From Oceanospirillaceae bacterium UBA2001 (lineage in GTDB: Bacteria; Pseudomonadota; Gammaproteobacteria; Pseudomonadales; Balneatricaceae), in the NCBI GenBank assembly GCA_002335115.1, contig DDCR01000054.1:1-28983 (forward strand): a stretch of 28,983 nucleotides of DNA, given 5' to 3'. The notes under the pieces are model-generated. The model ran no database searches and was not told the DNA's origin. It worked only from the letters and a program-made list of their open reading frames with translations. This document shows, piece after piece, positions 6,804-15,351 of the stretch; position 1 is the first letter of the stretch; each line of letters begins with the position of its first letter. The position numbers and the translations under genes are program-made.

Positions 6804-8771
6804 ATGTCTTGGTCAAATTTGGATGCCCAGCGCAGAGAAGACAGTCAATTTCAGACGCGTCTCTGGTGGTCCCTATGGTTCATCATCATCGTCTTTGTGG
6901 GTCTTGTTTGTCGCTTGGTTTATTTGCAAGTTTGGCAACACCAACATTATGTTACGGCATCGGATGACAACCGACAGCAATTGCAGGCCCTCGCTCCGAC
7001 AAGGGGATTGATATACGATACTCATGGGTCTTTATTAGCAGGTAATCGGGCCAGCCACAGCTTAACCCTAGTTCCAGAACAGTTATCCGGAGGTCGGCGC
7101 AGTATTGACAAAGTCCTCGCTGAATTAGGTCAAATTTTAACCCTTGATGACAGTGATATTAAACGCTTCAAGCGGCGTTTAAATCAGCCTCGGAGGCCCT
7201 ACAGTCCAGTGGCACTGCGATTTCAATTGAGCCAAGCTGAGATTGCTCAAATTACGGTGAATCAGCACCGCTTTTCTGGTGTCAGGATTGTGCCCGAGCT
7301 AGTACGCTATTACCCATTAGACGATGGGTTTGTGCACGCATTGGGATATGTGGGGCGGATCAATGATCGCGAACTCAAAAACTTAGATGCCACTAATTAT
7401 AGTGCCACTCATCATGTGGGAAAATTAGGTATAGAGCGTTATTACGAAACTGAATTGCACGGTACAGTGGGCTATCAAACTGTAGAAACGAATGCGCGGG
7501 GTCGAGTATTAGAGGTGCTAGATCGACTTGAGCCACTACCTGGGCGGGACATTACCCTGTTCTTGGATGCCCAATTACAGCAAGATGCTGCGCAATTGCT
7601 AGAAGGTAAGCGAGGAGCGATTGTGGCGATTGATCCGAAAACAGGTGGTATATTAGCCATGGCTAGTGCACCCTCTTATGGTGCTAATCAATTTGTCACT
7701 GGCATTAGCAACGCTAATTACGACGCCCTCCGAACTTCTAATGATCTGCCGTTATTCAATCGAGCTCTACGTGGACGTTATCCTCCCGCTTCAACAGTGA
7801 AGCCTGTTATTGCCCTGGCGGGTATTGACTCTGGCATCATCTCTCGCAAGTTTTCCCTTTGGGATCCTGGTTATTATCAACTCACAGAAGGTGGACGTTT
7901 TTATCGAGACTGGAAAGAAGGGGGGCATGGGCGTGTGAACATGCATAAGTCCATAGTTGAGTCTGTGGATACCTTTTATTACGCCATTGCTGATGTCATG
8001 GGTAATACACCCATGACCAAGTACCTCAGTCAATTTGGCTTAGGCCAAGTCACCATTGCTGACCAGCCAGAAGCAACTAAGGCAGTGCTACCCACTAAAA
8101 AATGGAAGCGTGCCAATCGTAATGCCTCTTGGTTCCCTGGCGATTCATTGAATTTAGGCATTGGCCAAGGCTTTTTATCGGCGACACCAACACAGTTAGC
8201 AACCATGGCCATGGTGCTTGCCAATAAAGGCCAATGGCATCAAGTCCGAATGATCAAAGCGATTGATGGCCAGGCGGTAAAAAAAGTCAGTGAAATAGGC
8301 CACAAGGATCCTCAGCAGCCTGATAATATTGAACTCAAGCGTGACAGTGATTGGAATAAAGTCCACGCTGCGCTGATTGATGTGATGCATGGTAAATATG
8401 GTACTGGTCGACGCAGTGGTGCTGACAGTAGTTATAAAATGGCAGGTAAAACTGGCACTGCTCAAGTGTTAGGCATTAAGCAAGACAGTACCTATGATGC
8501 TGAAAAGCTAGCAGAACGGTTTCGAGATCATGGTCTTTATATTGGATGGGCACCGGCCAAAGATCCTGTGATTGTGGTCGCAGTGATTATTGAAAACCGG
8601 GGTGGGGGCAGCTCTGCGGCAGCACCTTTGGCCCGAAAGCTTTTCGACAGCTATATCCTCGGGACTAAAATCGAGCCTGAATCCGAGCCTGAAGCTACAG
8701 CTATAGTCGAAGTGGACTTAGAGGCAGAAGCAGAAGTCGAAAATACGCAAGGTGCAATTAACGATGGCTGA
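6804..8771 (+). CDS. mrdA: Penicillin-binding protein 2 (elongasome transpeptidase)
   Basis: Class B PBP that cross-links lateral-wall peptidoglycan with RodA. It has one membrane anchor (about residues 20-43), a PBP dimerisation/pedestal domain and a C-terminal transpeptidase domain. The active-site serine is S330 in PPASTVK (SxxK). The second motif is SVD (387-389) and the third is KTG (549-551, AGKTGTAQ). The spacing matches E. coli PBP2. At 655 residues it is slightly longer than usual because of an acidic Glu/Ala-rich tail after about residue 618 (EPESEPEATAIVEVDLEAEA). The ATG at 6804 lies 11 bp after rlmH. The 3' end overlaps the preferred rodA start by 8 bp. Confidence 0.97.
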   Translation: MSWSNLDAQRREDSQFQTRLWWSLWFIIIVFVGLVCRLVYLQVWQHQHYVTASDDNRQQLQALAPTRGLIYDTHGSLLAGNRASHSLTLVPEQLSGGRRSIDKVLAELGQILTLDDSDIKRFKRRLNQPRRPYSPVALRFQLSQAEIAQITVNQHRFSGVRIVPELVRYYPLDDGFVHALGYVGRINDRELKNLDATNYSATHHVGKLGIERYYETELHGTVGYQTVETNARGRVLEVLDRLEPLPGRDITLFLDAQLQQDAAQLLEGKRGAIVAIDPKTGGILAMASAPSYGANQFVTGISNANYDALRTSNDLPLFNRALRGRYPPASTVKPVIALAGIDSGIISRKFSLWDPGYYQLTEGGRFYRDWKEGGHGRVNMHKSIVESVDTFYYAIADVMGNTPMTKYLSQFGLGQVTIADQPEATKAVLPTKKWKRANRNASWFPGDSLNLGIGQGFLSATPTQLATMAMVLANKGQWHQVRMIKAIDGQAVKKVSEIGHKDPQQPDNIELKRDSDWNKVHAALIDVMHGKYGTGRRSGADSSYKMAGKTGTAQVLGIKQDSTYDAEKLAERFRDHGLYIGWAPAKDPVIVVAVIIENRGGGSSAAAPLARKLFDSYILGTKIEPESEPEATAIVEVDLEAEAEVENTQGAINDG

Positions 8772-9900
8772 TTTCCAACGTTTGGCCCCAGAATTAAGAA
8801 GCCACTTAAAACGCAAACCAGGTTTGTGGGTCAAGCTTAAATTAGACCCTTGGTTGCTAGTTTTGCTGTTGGTCATCATGTCGTTTGGCTTAGTGGTGTT
8901 GTATTCTGGTTCTGGATCCAGTGAAATTGCGGTACAAAAACAAATGGTGCGTTATGGGTTAGCCCTCATGGCGATGTTGTTTGTCGCGCAAATCAATATG
9001 CGCCATGTGCAGCGGTGGATTCCTTTGGTTTATATATTTGGAATCATTCTGTTGGTTGCAGTCTTGTCATTCGGTGTGGGTGCCAAAGGGGCTCAACGGT
9101 GGCTTGAAATTCCAGGGTTGCCTCGATTCCAACCTTCTGAAATTATGAAACTAGTGGTGCCATTAACAGTGTCTTGGTACTTGGCTAACCAACTTAGGCC
9201 GCCCCGTTTAATTCACGTCATAGTGTCCATGGTGTTAGTGTTACTGCCCGTATTGTTAATTGCCAAACAACCAGATTTGGGTACGTCTGTGATCATTGGG
9301 ACTTCTGGCGTGTTTGTTATTTTTTTTGCTGGTTTGTTGTGGCGTTACCTCATTGCTGCTGTGATTCTTGGTGCTGCTGGCCTACCTCTAATTTGGTCAG
9401 GCATGCGTGAATACCAAAAACAAAGAGTGGTCACATTTCTAGACCCAGAAAGTGATCCATTAGGCGCCGGTTGGAATATTATCCAGTCTAAAATTGCCAT
9501 TGGCTCAGGTGGCATAAATGGGAAAGGCTGGCTGCAAGGAACGCAGTCCCATTTAGACTTTTTACCAGAAACCAAAACAGATTTTATAGTTGCAGTGTTG
9601 GCTGAAGAATTTGGGTTATTGGGCGTATGTCTATTACTCACGTTGTATTTTCTGGTGTTGGTAAGGGGCTTAATAATTGCTGGTGCGGCTATGTTGCCAT
9701 TTGACCGCATGTTATCAGCAAGTTTGACCTTGACCTTCTTTGTTTATGTCATGGTGAATGTAGGTATGGTCAGTGGCTTGCTACCTGTGGTCGGTGTACC
9801 GTTACCATTGGTCAGCTATGGGGGCACTTCAGCCGTTACCCTAATGGTGAGTTTAGGCGTGCTTATGTCGATTAATGCCCGCCGGCGATTACCTACCTAA
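8764..9900 (+). CDS. rodA: Peptidoglycan glycosyltransferase RodA
   Basis: SEDS-family lipid II polymerase of the elongasome, an inner-membrane protein of about ten helices acting with PBP2. The product (378 residues from this start) shows SEDS landmarks: GAKGAQRWLEIPGLPRFQPSEIMKL, AKQPDLGTSVIIG, RVVTFLDPESDPLGAGWNIIQSKIAIGSGG, GTQSHLDFLPETKTDFIVAVLAEEFG, and the C-terminal GLLPVVGVPLPLVSYGGTS. I chose the ATG at 8764 (MADFQRLAP), which has AAGGTG about 9 nt upstream and overlaps the mrdA stop as ATGGCTGA; a GTG at 8752 is an alternative. The next gene on the right, alr, is convergent and ends 35 bp away; in Pseudomonas I remember mltB/sltB1 following here instead. Confidence 0.96.
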   Translation: MADFQRLAPELRSHLKRKPGLWVKLKLDPWLLVLLLVIMSFGLVVLYSGSGSSEIAVQKQMVRYGLALMAMLFVAQINMRHVQRWIPLVYIFGIILLVAVLSFGVGAKGAQRWLEIPGLPRFQPSEIMKLVVPLTVSWYLANQLRPPRLIHVIVSMVLVLLPVLLIAKQPDLGTSVIIGTSGVFVIFFAGLLWRYLIAAVILGAAGLPLIWSGMREYQKQRVVTFLDPESDPLGAGWNIIQSKIAIGSGGINGKGWLQGTQSHLDFLPETKTDFIVAVLAEEFGLLGVCLLLTLYFLVLVRGLIIAGAAMLPFDRMLSASLTLTFFVYVMVNVGMVSGLLPVVGVPLPLVSYGGTSAVTLMVSLGVLMSINARRRLPT

Positions 9901-9935
9901 ATGAATGGGTTAGCCCTCGTCAGAAGGCTGCATTA

Positions 9936-11024
9936 TTATCCTTCATCAGTATACCGAATAGGTAAGCGTTGAGTCATTCGGGTCATTAATTCATAACCTA
10001 TGGTGCCTGCATGTTGTGCGACTTCATTGATGTTTAATCCAGGCCCCCATAAACACACAGGATCGCCTATTTTAGTGTCACTCAGCTCTGTTACGTCTAT
10101 AGTAATCATGTCCATTGATACACGGCCAACAAGACTAGCACGTTGATTATTGACCAAGACAGGGGTACCAGATGCTGCGCTTCTTGGATAACCATCGCCA
10201 TATCCAATAGCCACAGTCGCGATGGTTGAGGGTCGACGAGCATGCCAACTTTGGCCATAGCCTACACTTTCTCCAGTCTCAATTTGACGCATAGAAATGA
10301 CCGATGACCATAACTGCATCACGGGCACTAAACCCTGACTAGACGGGTGGTCCTGATCTAGCGGTGAGTTGCCGTAAAGCATATAACCTGCCCGATTCCA
10401 ATCCGCATGAGCTTTAGGCCACGCCATTATTGCTGCAGAGTTTGCCAAGCTGAGAGCGTGTTCAAAGGACTTTGTGGTTTGCAAAAACTGCTGTAACTGA
10501 ATTTGGGTCAAGTCATTACCAAGTTCATCAGCACTGGCAAAATGAGTGGCAAATACCATCTCATCTAATACCTTGGGGCTGGCCATTAATTGCGCGTGGT
10601 AGCCCTTTATTTTTGATGGGTGCAAGCCTTGTCGATGCATGCCCGTATCGATTTTAATCCACACCTTGAGAGGTCTGCATACCTGAGCATTTAAAATAGC
10701 CTCAACCTGCAGGGGGTTCTCCACCATTAACCAAAAGTCTTGGGCTGCAGCGACTGCTATTTCGTCAGCTGTAAACGTGCCTTCTAAGAGTAATATGGGC
10801 GTTGCGATATTCGCATCACGCAGTTCCATAGCCTCTTCAATACAGGCAACGGCATAGGCTGGCGCGGATGGCTGCAAAGCACGGGCGCAAGCAACTGCCC
10901 CGTGGCCGTACGCATTAGCCTTTACAACAGCCATAGTTTGGGCGTGAGGTGCGAGCTGACAGGCCCACTGATAGTTGGCAATCAATGCGGCGAGATCTAC
11001 TACCATGTAGCTAGGACGAGCCAT
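9936..11024 (-). CDS. alr: Alanine racemase
   Basis: PLP-dependent fold-type III racemase interconverting L- and D-alanine. The PLP lysine is K35 in AVVKANAYGHG; CIEEAMELRDANIATPILLLEG, VWIKIDTGMHRQG, NRAGYMLYG, the catalytic-tyrosine segment ESVGYGQSW, and AIGYGDGYPR with GRVSMDMITIDVT all match the family. The frame stays open to 11123 within dat, but family N-termini (RPSYMVVDLAAL) favour the ATG at 11024, giving 362 residues. This start lies 10 bp past the dat stop; the only upstream Shine-Dalgarno candidate is a weak TAGG. As last gene of the minus-strand operon it can supply D-Ala to Dat, or take D-Ala released from peptidoglycan. Whether a second, biosynthetic alr exists elsewhere is unknown. 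Confidence 0.95.
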   Translation of the reverse strand: MARPSYMVVDLAALIANYQWACQLAPHAQTMAVVKANAYGHGAVACARALQPSAPAYAVACIEEAMELRDANIATPILLLEGTFTADEIAVAAAQDFWLMVENPLQVEAILNAQVCRPLKVWIKIDTGMHRQGLHPSKIKGYHAQLMASPKVLDEMVFATHFASADELGNDLTQIQLQQFLQTTKSFEHALSLANSAAIMAWPKAHADWNRAGYMLYGNSPLDQDHPSSQGLVPVMQLWSSVISMRQIETGESVGYGQSWHARRPSTIATVAIGYGDGYPRSAASGTPVLVNNQRASLVGRVSMDMITIDVTELSDTKIGDPVCLWGPGLNINEVAQHAGTIGYELMTRMTQRLPIRYTDEG

Positions 11025-11034
11025 GGGAAGGTAC

Positions 11035-11892
11035 CTAGTAGTTAAATTTTCCAGCGCTGTATAGCTTAGCTGCTTTTTCCCAAACGGGCCCTGGCTTTCC
11101 ATCACCCACAAGTTGACCATCAATGTGCGTCACTGGAGCTAGCTCTTTGCTGGAACTAGATATCCATATTTCATCGGCATCAAACACTTCCTCTCTTGTC
11201 ACTGTGCGCTCTTCCACGGCAATACTGCCCTCGCTTCTTAACACACCCAATGCAATGAGTCGGGTAATGCCAGGTAAAATTTGGTGGTCTAGAATGGGTG
11301 TAATCATGGTGCCATTTTTAACAATATAGGCATTACATGCCCCACACTCAGTTAACTCATTTTTGTCGTTAAACAGTAACACCTCACCACTGCCTTGGCT
11401 GTAGCCCTTTTGGTAGTGCATGACATTGCCAAGTAAAGAAATTGACTTTATGTTACAGCGTTTCCAACGCTCATCTTGCATGGTGGTTACTTTATACCCA
11501 TCCACTTTATCTCTTTCTGGAATCGGCGCCGGAGGGATGTCTGTTGGCATCGCAAACACAGTGGGAGACACACCTTTAGGATAGGGATGATGGCGCTTGA
11601 TATCGGCGCCACGTGTGACGTGCAAGTACAAACCTATTTGACTCTTAGGATTACGTTTAATTAGCTCTTGGCATAGGTCTCGCCACTGGTCATGGCTCCA
11701 GTTTAACTCAATCTCTAAGGCTCCCAATCCCTCAATCATGCGATCAATATGGGGACCAAAACCAACCATCTTCCCACCATAGGAAGGAATCACTTCATAG
11801 ATGCCATCACCAAACAAAAAACCTCTGTCAAGCGGTGACACATGGGCGTCTTCAATTGGCATATAAGTGCCATTAAGGTAAACAATACTCAT
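11035..11892 (-). CDS. dat: D-amino acid (D-alanine) aminotransferase
   Basis: PLP fold-type IV aminotransferase. D-amino acid transaminases catalyse D-Ala + 2-oxoglutarate to pyruvate + D-Glu, reversibly and with broad D-amino-acid specificity. The 285-residue product has the usual length. It shows VYLNGTYMPIEDAHVSPLDRGFLFGDGIYEVIP, K149 in RCNIKSISLLGNV as PLP lysine, ELTECGACNAYIV with the conserved Glu, and PGITRLIAL and DEIWISSSSKELAPV. These resemble the Bacillus D-amino acid aminotransferase more than branched-chain aminotransferases or 4-amino-4-deoxychorismate lyase, although the type IV family is hard to separate by eye. The gene starts 3 bp after the lysR stop, so the two are surely co-transcribed. 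Its operon partners handle D-Glu and D-Ala, which supports the substrate call. Confidence 0.9.
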   Translation of the reverse strand: MSIVYLNGTYMPIEDAHVSPLDRGFLFGDGIYEVIPSYGGKMVGFGPHIDRMIEGLGALEIELNWSHDQWRDLCQELIKRNPKSQIGLYLHVTRGADIKRHHPYPKGVSPTVFAMPTDIPPAPIPERDKVDGYKVTTMQDERWKRCNIKSISLLGNVMHYQKGYSQGSGEVLLFNDKNELTECGACNAYIVKNGTMITPILDHQILPGITRLIALGVLRSEGSIAVEERTVTREEVFDADEIWISSSSKELAPVTHIDGQLVGDGKPGPVWEKAAKLYSAGKFNY

Positions 11893-11895
11893 AAC

Positions 11896-12783
11896 TTAAT
11901 CTCTAATAATCTGATTGACCAGCTTGCTGGCACTATCGGCTAATAATTGGGGTAATAAACGGTCTTCATCTTTGCGCCAACCGCAACAAAATTTCAACTT
12001 AGGAGGTGCTGGGTCAACATTGAATCGAGTCAATCTTCGGGCTGCTAGGGCCTCTTCAACAATGGGCTGCGGCAGCAGCGCAATCCCTGCCCCTTGTTCT
12101 GCCATAGCCAATAAACCAGACACGGAATTGCTGGTATGAAATTTTGGCTTTTCTGTTACTTGACTAAATAATTCTTGTAAATGTTTTCCTGGCCCTGTGG
12201 CGGCAGGAAAACTTAAAATAGGGCATTGGCTTAGGGCTACAATGTCCATATCACGACCACTTTTAGCAAAGTGCTCACTCCCTACCCAAGTTTGTGGCAA
12301 GGCACTTAGTGGCTGCGTATTGACAGCAATAGCCTGACCAGTATAAACCATAAGGGCTAAGTCTAACTGATGCTCTTCCAATTGTTTATAAAGCGCAAGC
12401 GACAGGTCAATCGTTAGCTCAAATTGAATTAAAGGGTGTTGTTCCCGCCAAACTTCTAATAAATCTCTTAGCCATAAGTGCGCCACGGTATCGGCAATGC
12501 CAATACGGAAAATACCTTGTTGAGGCGCATCATCTTGCAGTTGAGCCTTCATTTCATTACTAATAGCGACTAGGCGTTCGGCAAAAGGGAGCAGCTGGCG
12601 GCCTCGTGCCGTTAATTTGGTGCCACTTTGGTCACGCTTAAAAAGCTTAACGCCTAGGTCTTCTTCCAAAGTTGCAATGCGGGCAGATATGGCAGGCTGG
12701 GACGCGTGTAACTGAGTTGCAGCACCATGAAAACTACCTAAAGTAGCGACCTTGATAAAGCTATTAAGGTTGCGAATACGCAC
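11896..12783 (-). CDS. LysR-family transcriptional regulator
   Basis: A 295-residue LysR-type regulator. The N-terminal winged helix-turn-helix covers about residues 1-60 (FIKVATLGSFHGAATQLHASQPAISARIATLEEDLGVKLFKR), followed by a linker helix and a periplasmic-binding-protein-like effector domain (GIFRIGIADTVAHLW, TSNSVSGLLAMAEQGAGIALLP). The start is GTG at 12783, with AAGGA 7 nt upstream. Unlike most LysR genes, which are divergent from their target, this one sits inside the operon, between the D-glutamate cyclase-type gene and dat, on the same strand. The natural inference is that it controls this operon, probably with a D-amino acid or 5-oxoproline as effector. A candidate dyad site is at 17020-17038. 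The effector cannot be read from the sequence. Confidence 0.92.
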   Translation of the reverse strand: MRIRNLNSFIKVATLGSFHGAATQLHASQPAISARIATLEEDLGVKLFKRDQSGTKLTARGRQLLPFAERLVAISNEMKAQLQDDAPQQGIFRIGIADTVAHLWLRDLLEVWREQHPLIQFELTIDLSLALYKQLEEHQLDLALMVYTGQAIAVNTQPLSALPQTWVGSEHFAKSGRDMDIVALSQCPILSFPAATGPGKHLQELFSQVTEKPKFHTSNSVSGLLAMAEQGAGIALLPQPIVEEALAARRLTRFNVDPAPPKLKFCCGWRKDEDRLLPQLLADSASKLVNQIIRD

Positions 12784-12816
12784 ATTCTATTCCTTTATTG
12801 AATTGGATCAGCATAT

Positions 12817-13674
12817 TTAACGACTAAAACCTGTGATTTGGCGTAATTGGGCAATCACTGATTGGCCTTCACCCACGGGCAGACCATCTTCTGTGAGCTG
12901 GTTTATGCGGGTTACACCATCCACACTGCCAAGTTCTGATAGGTACTGCAAAATGGCTAAAGGCCTAATTTTAGCTAATAAATCTTGTTGTTGCCATAGA
13001 CCTAAAAAAGCGATCATACCATATGCCCCCCAGTTAGAAACGTCAGCCACAATAAGTTCATCTGCGCTTGTTACGGACGGCACGATATCCAGCTTCTTTA
13101 GTGCATGAATGACTTTACCCATGCCAATTTCGTTGCCACCATCACCGACGGCAATAGTAGGGCACTCGGCCCACTTCATAAAGCCATCAAAACAAGCCGT
13201 ACGCTCACTGATATTCTCACCGCGCATATTATAATAGTGGCCGTCTTGAGCCTGTCCTGGGCGCTCTATGGAAACTATGGCTTGAGGATTGAGGTGGTTC
13301 AGGGCTGCTAACGTTTCACCTTCAATATGGACATGTTCCCCTACACGAATGGCATGGGTACGATAACGTTCAGCGAGCACTCCTACTAATGGTTGACCAC
13401 ACACAAGCACAGGTACGGCGCCTAAATGCTCAAGGCTATCATAGAGTGCAATAGCACCCACAGGACCATCAGTCTCAAAGGTGCCTACCACTGGAAAACC
13501 AGTGCCGATGAGTATGGTAGCACCTGGCTTTTGTTGGATGCAGGTTTGTAAAATTTGGGCCGCCCTTAGACAGTATCCCGGTGTTAATGCCGCCTTAATT
13601 TGTGACATGCCTCGAGGGTTTCGGGCCACCAGTATGTCTTCAATCTGTTGGCTTAGTTGTTGATCGTTTGACAT
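12817..13674 (-). CDS. DUF4392 protein, D-glutamate cyclase C-terminal-domain type
   Basis: The 285-residue protein matches DUF4392, the domain forming the C-terminal part of mammalian D-glutamate cyclase DGLUCY, which converts D-glutamate to 5-oxo-D-proline plus water. Visible conserved blocks are ILIGTGFPVVGTFETDGPVGAIALYDSLEHLG (about residues 54-85), SIERPGQAQDGHYYNMRGENIS, and the glycine-rich TIAVGDGGNEIGMGKV, followed by VTSADELIVADVSNWGAYGMIA. There is no signal peptide or membrane segment, so it is expected in the cytoplasm. It begins 2 bp after pxpC, placing it firmly in the 5-oxoproline operon, and the DUF1445 partner domain is the first gene of the same operon. Family assignment is strong; the cyclase reaction is inferred from the eukaryotic fusion and the neighbours. 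Confidence 0.88.
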   Translation of the reverse strand: MSNDQQLSQQIEDILVARNPRGMSQIKAALTPGYCLRAAQILQTCIQQKPGATILIGTGFPVVGTFETDGPVGAIALYDSLEHLGAVPVLVCGQPLVGVLAERYRTHAIRVGEHVHIEGETLAALNHLNPQAIVSIERPGQAQDGHYYNMRGENISERTACFDGFMKWAECPTIAVGDGGNEIGMGKVIHALKKLDIVPSVTSADELIVADVSNWGAYGMIAFLGLWQQQDLLAKIRPLAILQYLSELGSVDGVTRINQLTEDGLPVGEGQSVIAQLRQITGFSR

Positions 13675-13676
13675 GT

Positions 13677-14639
13677 TTAATCCTTCAAATACAGCAATTG
13701 AGTGGCTTCAAATTTGAGCTGTGCTAGGGTGTTGATCGTTTGAGCTTGATATAAATCTACGGCTTCGAAAGTCACTGTGTCACCTGGTCTTAATTGAACA
13801 AGTTGAGCTAAATCACGCGCCATAATGGCACCGATTTTGGGGTAGCCACCAATAGTTTGTCGGTCATTAAGTAGAACAATGGGCTGTCCATCTGCAGGTA
13901 CTTGAACGGCGCCTAGACAAATGCCTTCAGAGAGCATTTGTTGAGATGGGCATGACACATCAGGGCCTTCAAGCCGCATCCCCATACGATCACTGCGATC
14001 AGTAACCCTGTATTGGCTATGAAAAAAACGGACTCTTGTCGCCGCATCAAAATGATGATGCTGATAGCCGGGTAAGAGGCGCAAAACCCGATTAGGGGTA
14101 TTTTCTTCTGGGCCTTGAGGACCGTATAAAGGCCAATCTTTCATAGCTAATGCTTGGCGGCGCAATTGAACTATTTCGTTACATGCAAGGCTATCCTGAG
14201 CCTTGAGCTTAGCGCCATTTAATCCACCTATTTTTTCGCGCACGACCGTGGCTTGACTACCGAAGCTTGGCGTAATTTGGAAACCGCCAGCCACACTCAA
14301 ATAACTGCGACAACCATGACTAGAATAGTCTAACTTTATTTCGTCACCAGCTTTGACTTTGTGGCTGGTCCATAGGGCTTTATTGATGCCATTAACTGTG
14401 ACCTCTAGACTAGCTCCAGTCACACAAAAATAACTATCTATTTGTGCTTGCAGTTGCAAACCACCAAAGCTTACCTCTATGGAACAGGTATTAGGTGGGT
14501 TATGTAGTATACGGTTGGCCCACAAAAATGCTTCGCGATCTAGCGGTCCACCCGTGGTCAAACCTATGTCATGCTGACCAAACCGACCCAGGTCTTGTAA
14601 TAGGCTTAATAGGCCTGGCTGGAGCACTTTAAAGCTCAT
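13677..14639 (-). CDS. pxpC: 5-oxoprolinase subunit C (KipA-type, biotin-dependent carboxyltransferase family)
   Basis: PxpC works with PxpA and PxpB in the ATP-dependent opening of 5-oxo-L-proline to L-glutamate. The family is often labelled biotin-dependent carboxyltransferase or allophanate hydrolase subunit 2 because of a shared fold, and Bacillus KipA is a member. Diagnostic segments are FKVLQPGLLSLLQDLGRFGQ, GLTTGGPLDREAFLWANRIL, YLSVAGGF, FFHSQYRVTDRSDRMGMRLEGP, QVPADGQPIVLLNDRQTIGGYPKIG and LRPGDTVTF. I chose the ATG at 14639 (MSFKVLQPG, 320 residues) rather than an in-frame start at 14675, because the family begins with this segment. The start overlaps the pxpB end by 11 bp, indicating translational coupling of the two subunits. 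Confidence 0.94.
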   Translation of the reverse strand: MSFKVLQPGLLSLLQDLGRFGQHDIGLTTGGPLDREAFLWANRILHNPPNTCSIEVSFGGLQLQAQIDSYFCVTGASLEVTVNGINKALWTSHKVKAGDEIKLDYSSHGCRSYLSVAGGFQITPSFGSQATVVREKIGGLNGAKLKAQDSLACNEIVQLRRQALAMKDWPLYGPQGPEENTPNRVLRLLPGYQHHHFDAATRVRFFHSQYRVTDRSDRMGMRLEGPDVSCPSQQMLSEGICLGAVQVPADGQPIVLLNDRQTIGGYPKIGAIMARDLAQLVQLRPGDTVTFEAVDLYQAQTINTLAQLKFEATQLLYLKD

Positions 14640-15342
14640 GCAGTTGGCCCCCCATAGCAAGGTATTGCTGCTCATTTATGGGGTTAAACTTTACTCGGTC
14701 ACCCACAGATACAGGCATGTGGGGTGCCTTTTCTGGGTCAAACATGGGGGTTGGACAAAGGCCAATAAGATTCCATCCACCTGGCGAACTTGCAGGATAC
14801 ACTGCCGTTTGGCGGTCTGCTATGGCCACTGCGCCAGCAGGCACCTTTAATCTCGGCGTCGTCAGTCGGGGCGCAGCAAGGCGCTCGTCTAATTCACCTA
14901 AGTAGGCAAAACCTGGGGCAAAACCAATGGCATAAACGCGGTATTCGCTGGCACTGTGAATGTCAATAACTTGGTTTACTGAAAGACCTGAGCTTTGGGC
15001 TATTAGGTCGAGTTCGGGGCCATATATGGTGCTGTAAAAAACTGGTATGTTAACTAAGCGACCACTATCTTCATGGGCAGCCTGAGGCGCTTCTAAAATT
15101 GACCTTAAGGCCTTTTTAGCCCATAAATGGTCACACTTATCAGTGTCATAAATAACCAAAAGGGACGCATAAGAAGCCACCAGATCGATTAACCGTTTGC
15201 CAAAGTGCTGCTTGATCTGAGCACAGGTCATGGCGATTGTTGCACTAACATGGGGGCTAATGTCTAAGGCATCAGGGTCACCGAAATAAATGATGTAGCT
15301 ATTTTCGCTGGCCAGTTGGATGTGCGTTTGGTGAGCGTTCAT
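14629..15342 (-). CDS. pxpB: 5-oxoprolinase subunit B (KipI-type)
   Basis: PxpB is the partner of PxpC in 5-oxoprolinase; its Bacillus homologue KipI is also known as an inhibitor of the sporulation kinase KinA. The 237-residue product carries the family marks YRVYAIGFAPGFAYLGELDERLAAPRL, RLKVPAGAVAIADRQTAVYPASSPGGWNLIGLCP, and the C-terminal PHMPVSVGDRVKFNPI. The start at 15342 lies 9 bp past the pxpA stop. Length and motif content are complete, so an active subunit is expected. Gene order pxpA-pxpB-pxpC is the standard one. Confidence 0.94.
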   Translation of the reverse strand: MNAHQTHIQLASENSYIIYFGDPDALDISPHVSATIAMTCAQIKQHFGKRLIDLVASYASLLVIYDTDKCDHLWAKKALRSILEAPQAAHEDSGRLVNIPVFYSTIYGPELDLIAQSSGLSVNQVIDIHSASEYRVYAIGFAPGFAYLGELDERLAAPRLTTPRLKVPAGAVAIADRQTAVYPASSPGGWNLIGLCPTPMFDPEKAPHMPVSVGDRVKFNPINEQQYLAMGGQLHEL

Positions 15343-15351
15343 AGACTAAGA

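Noticed and set aside
9345..9710. Open frame of 121 residues on the minus strand inside rodA
   Set aside because: It is antisense to conserved membrane segments of rodA and has no recognisable domain; long antisense frames are common opposite hydrophobic helices.
11025..11123. A longer alr beginning at 11123 inside dat, suggesting an 89-bp gene overlap
   Set aside because: The added residues are an out-of-frame reading of the dat end; alanine racemases start near RPSYMVVDLAAL, placing the start at 11024.
13105..13311. Short plus-strand frame inside the DUF4392 gene with a hydrophobic stretch
   Set aside because: It is antisense to the conserved glycine-rich region of the DUF4392 protein and has no ribosome site; coding potential belongs to the other strand.
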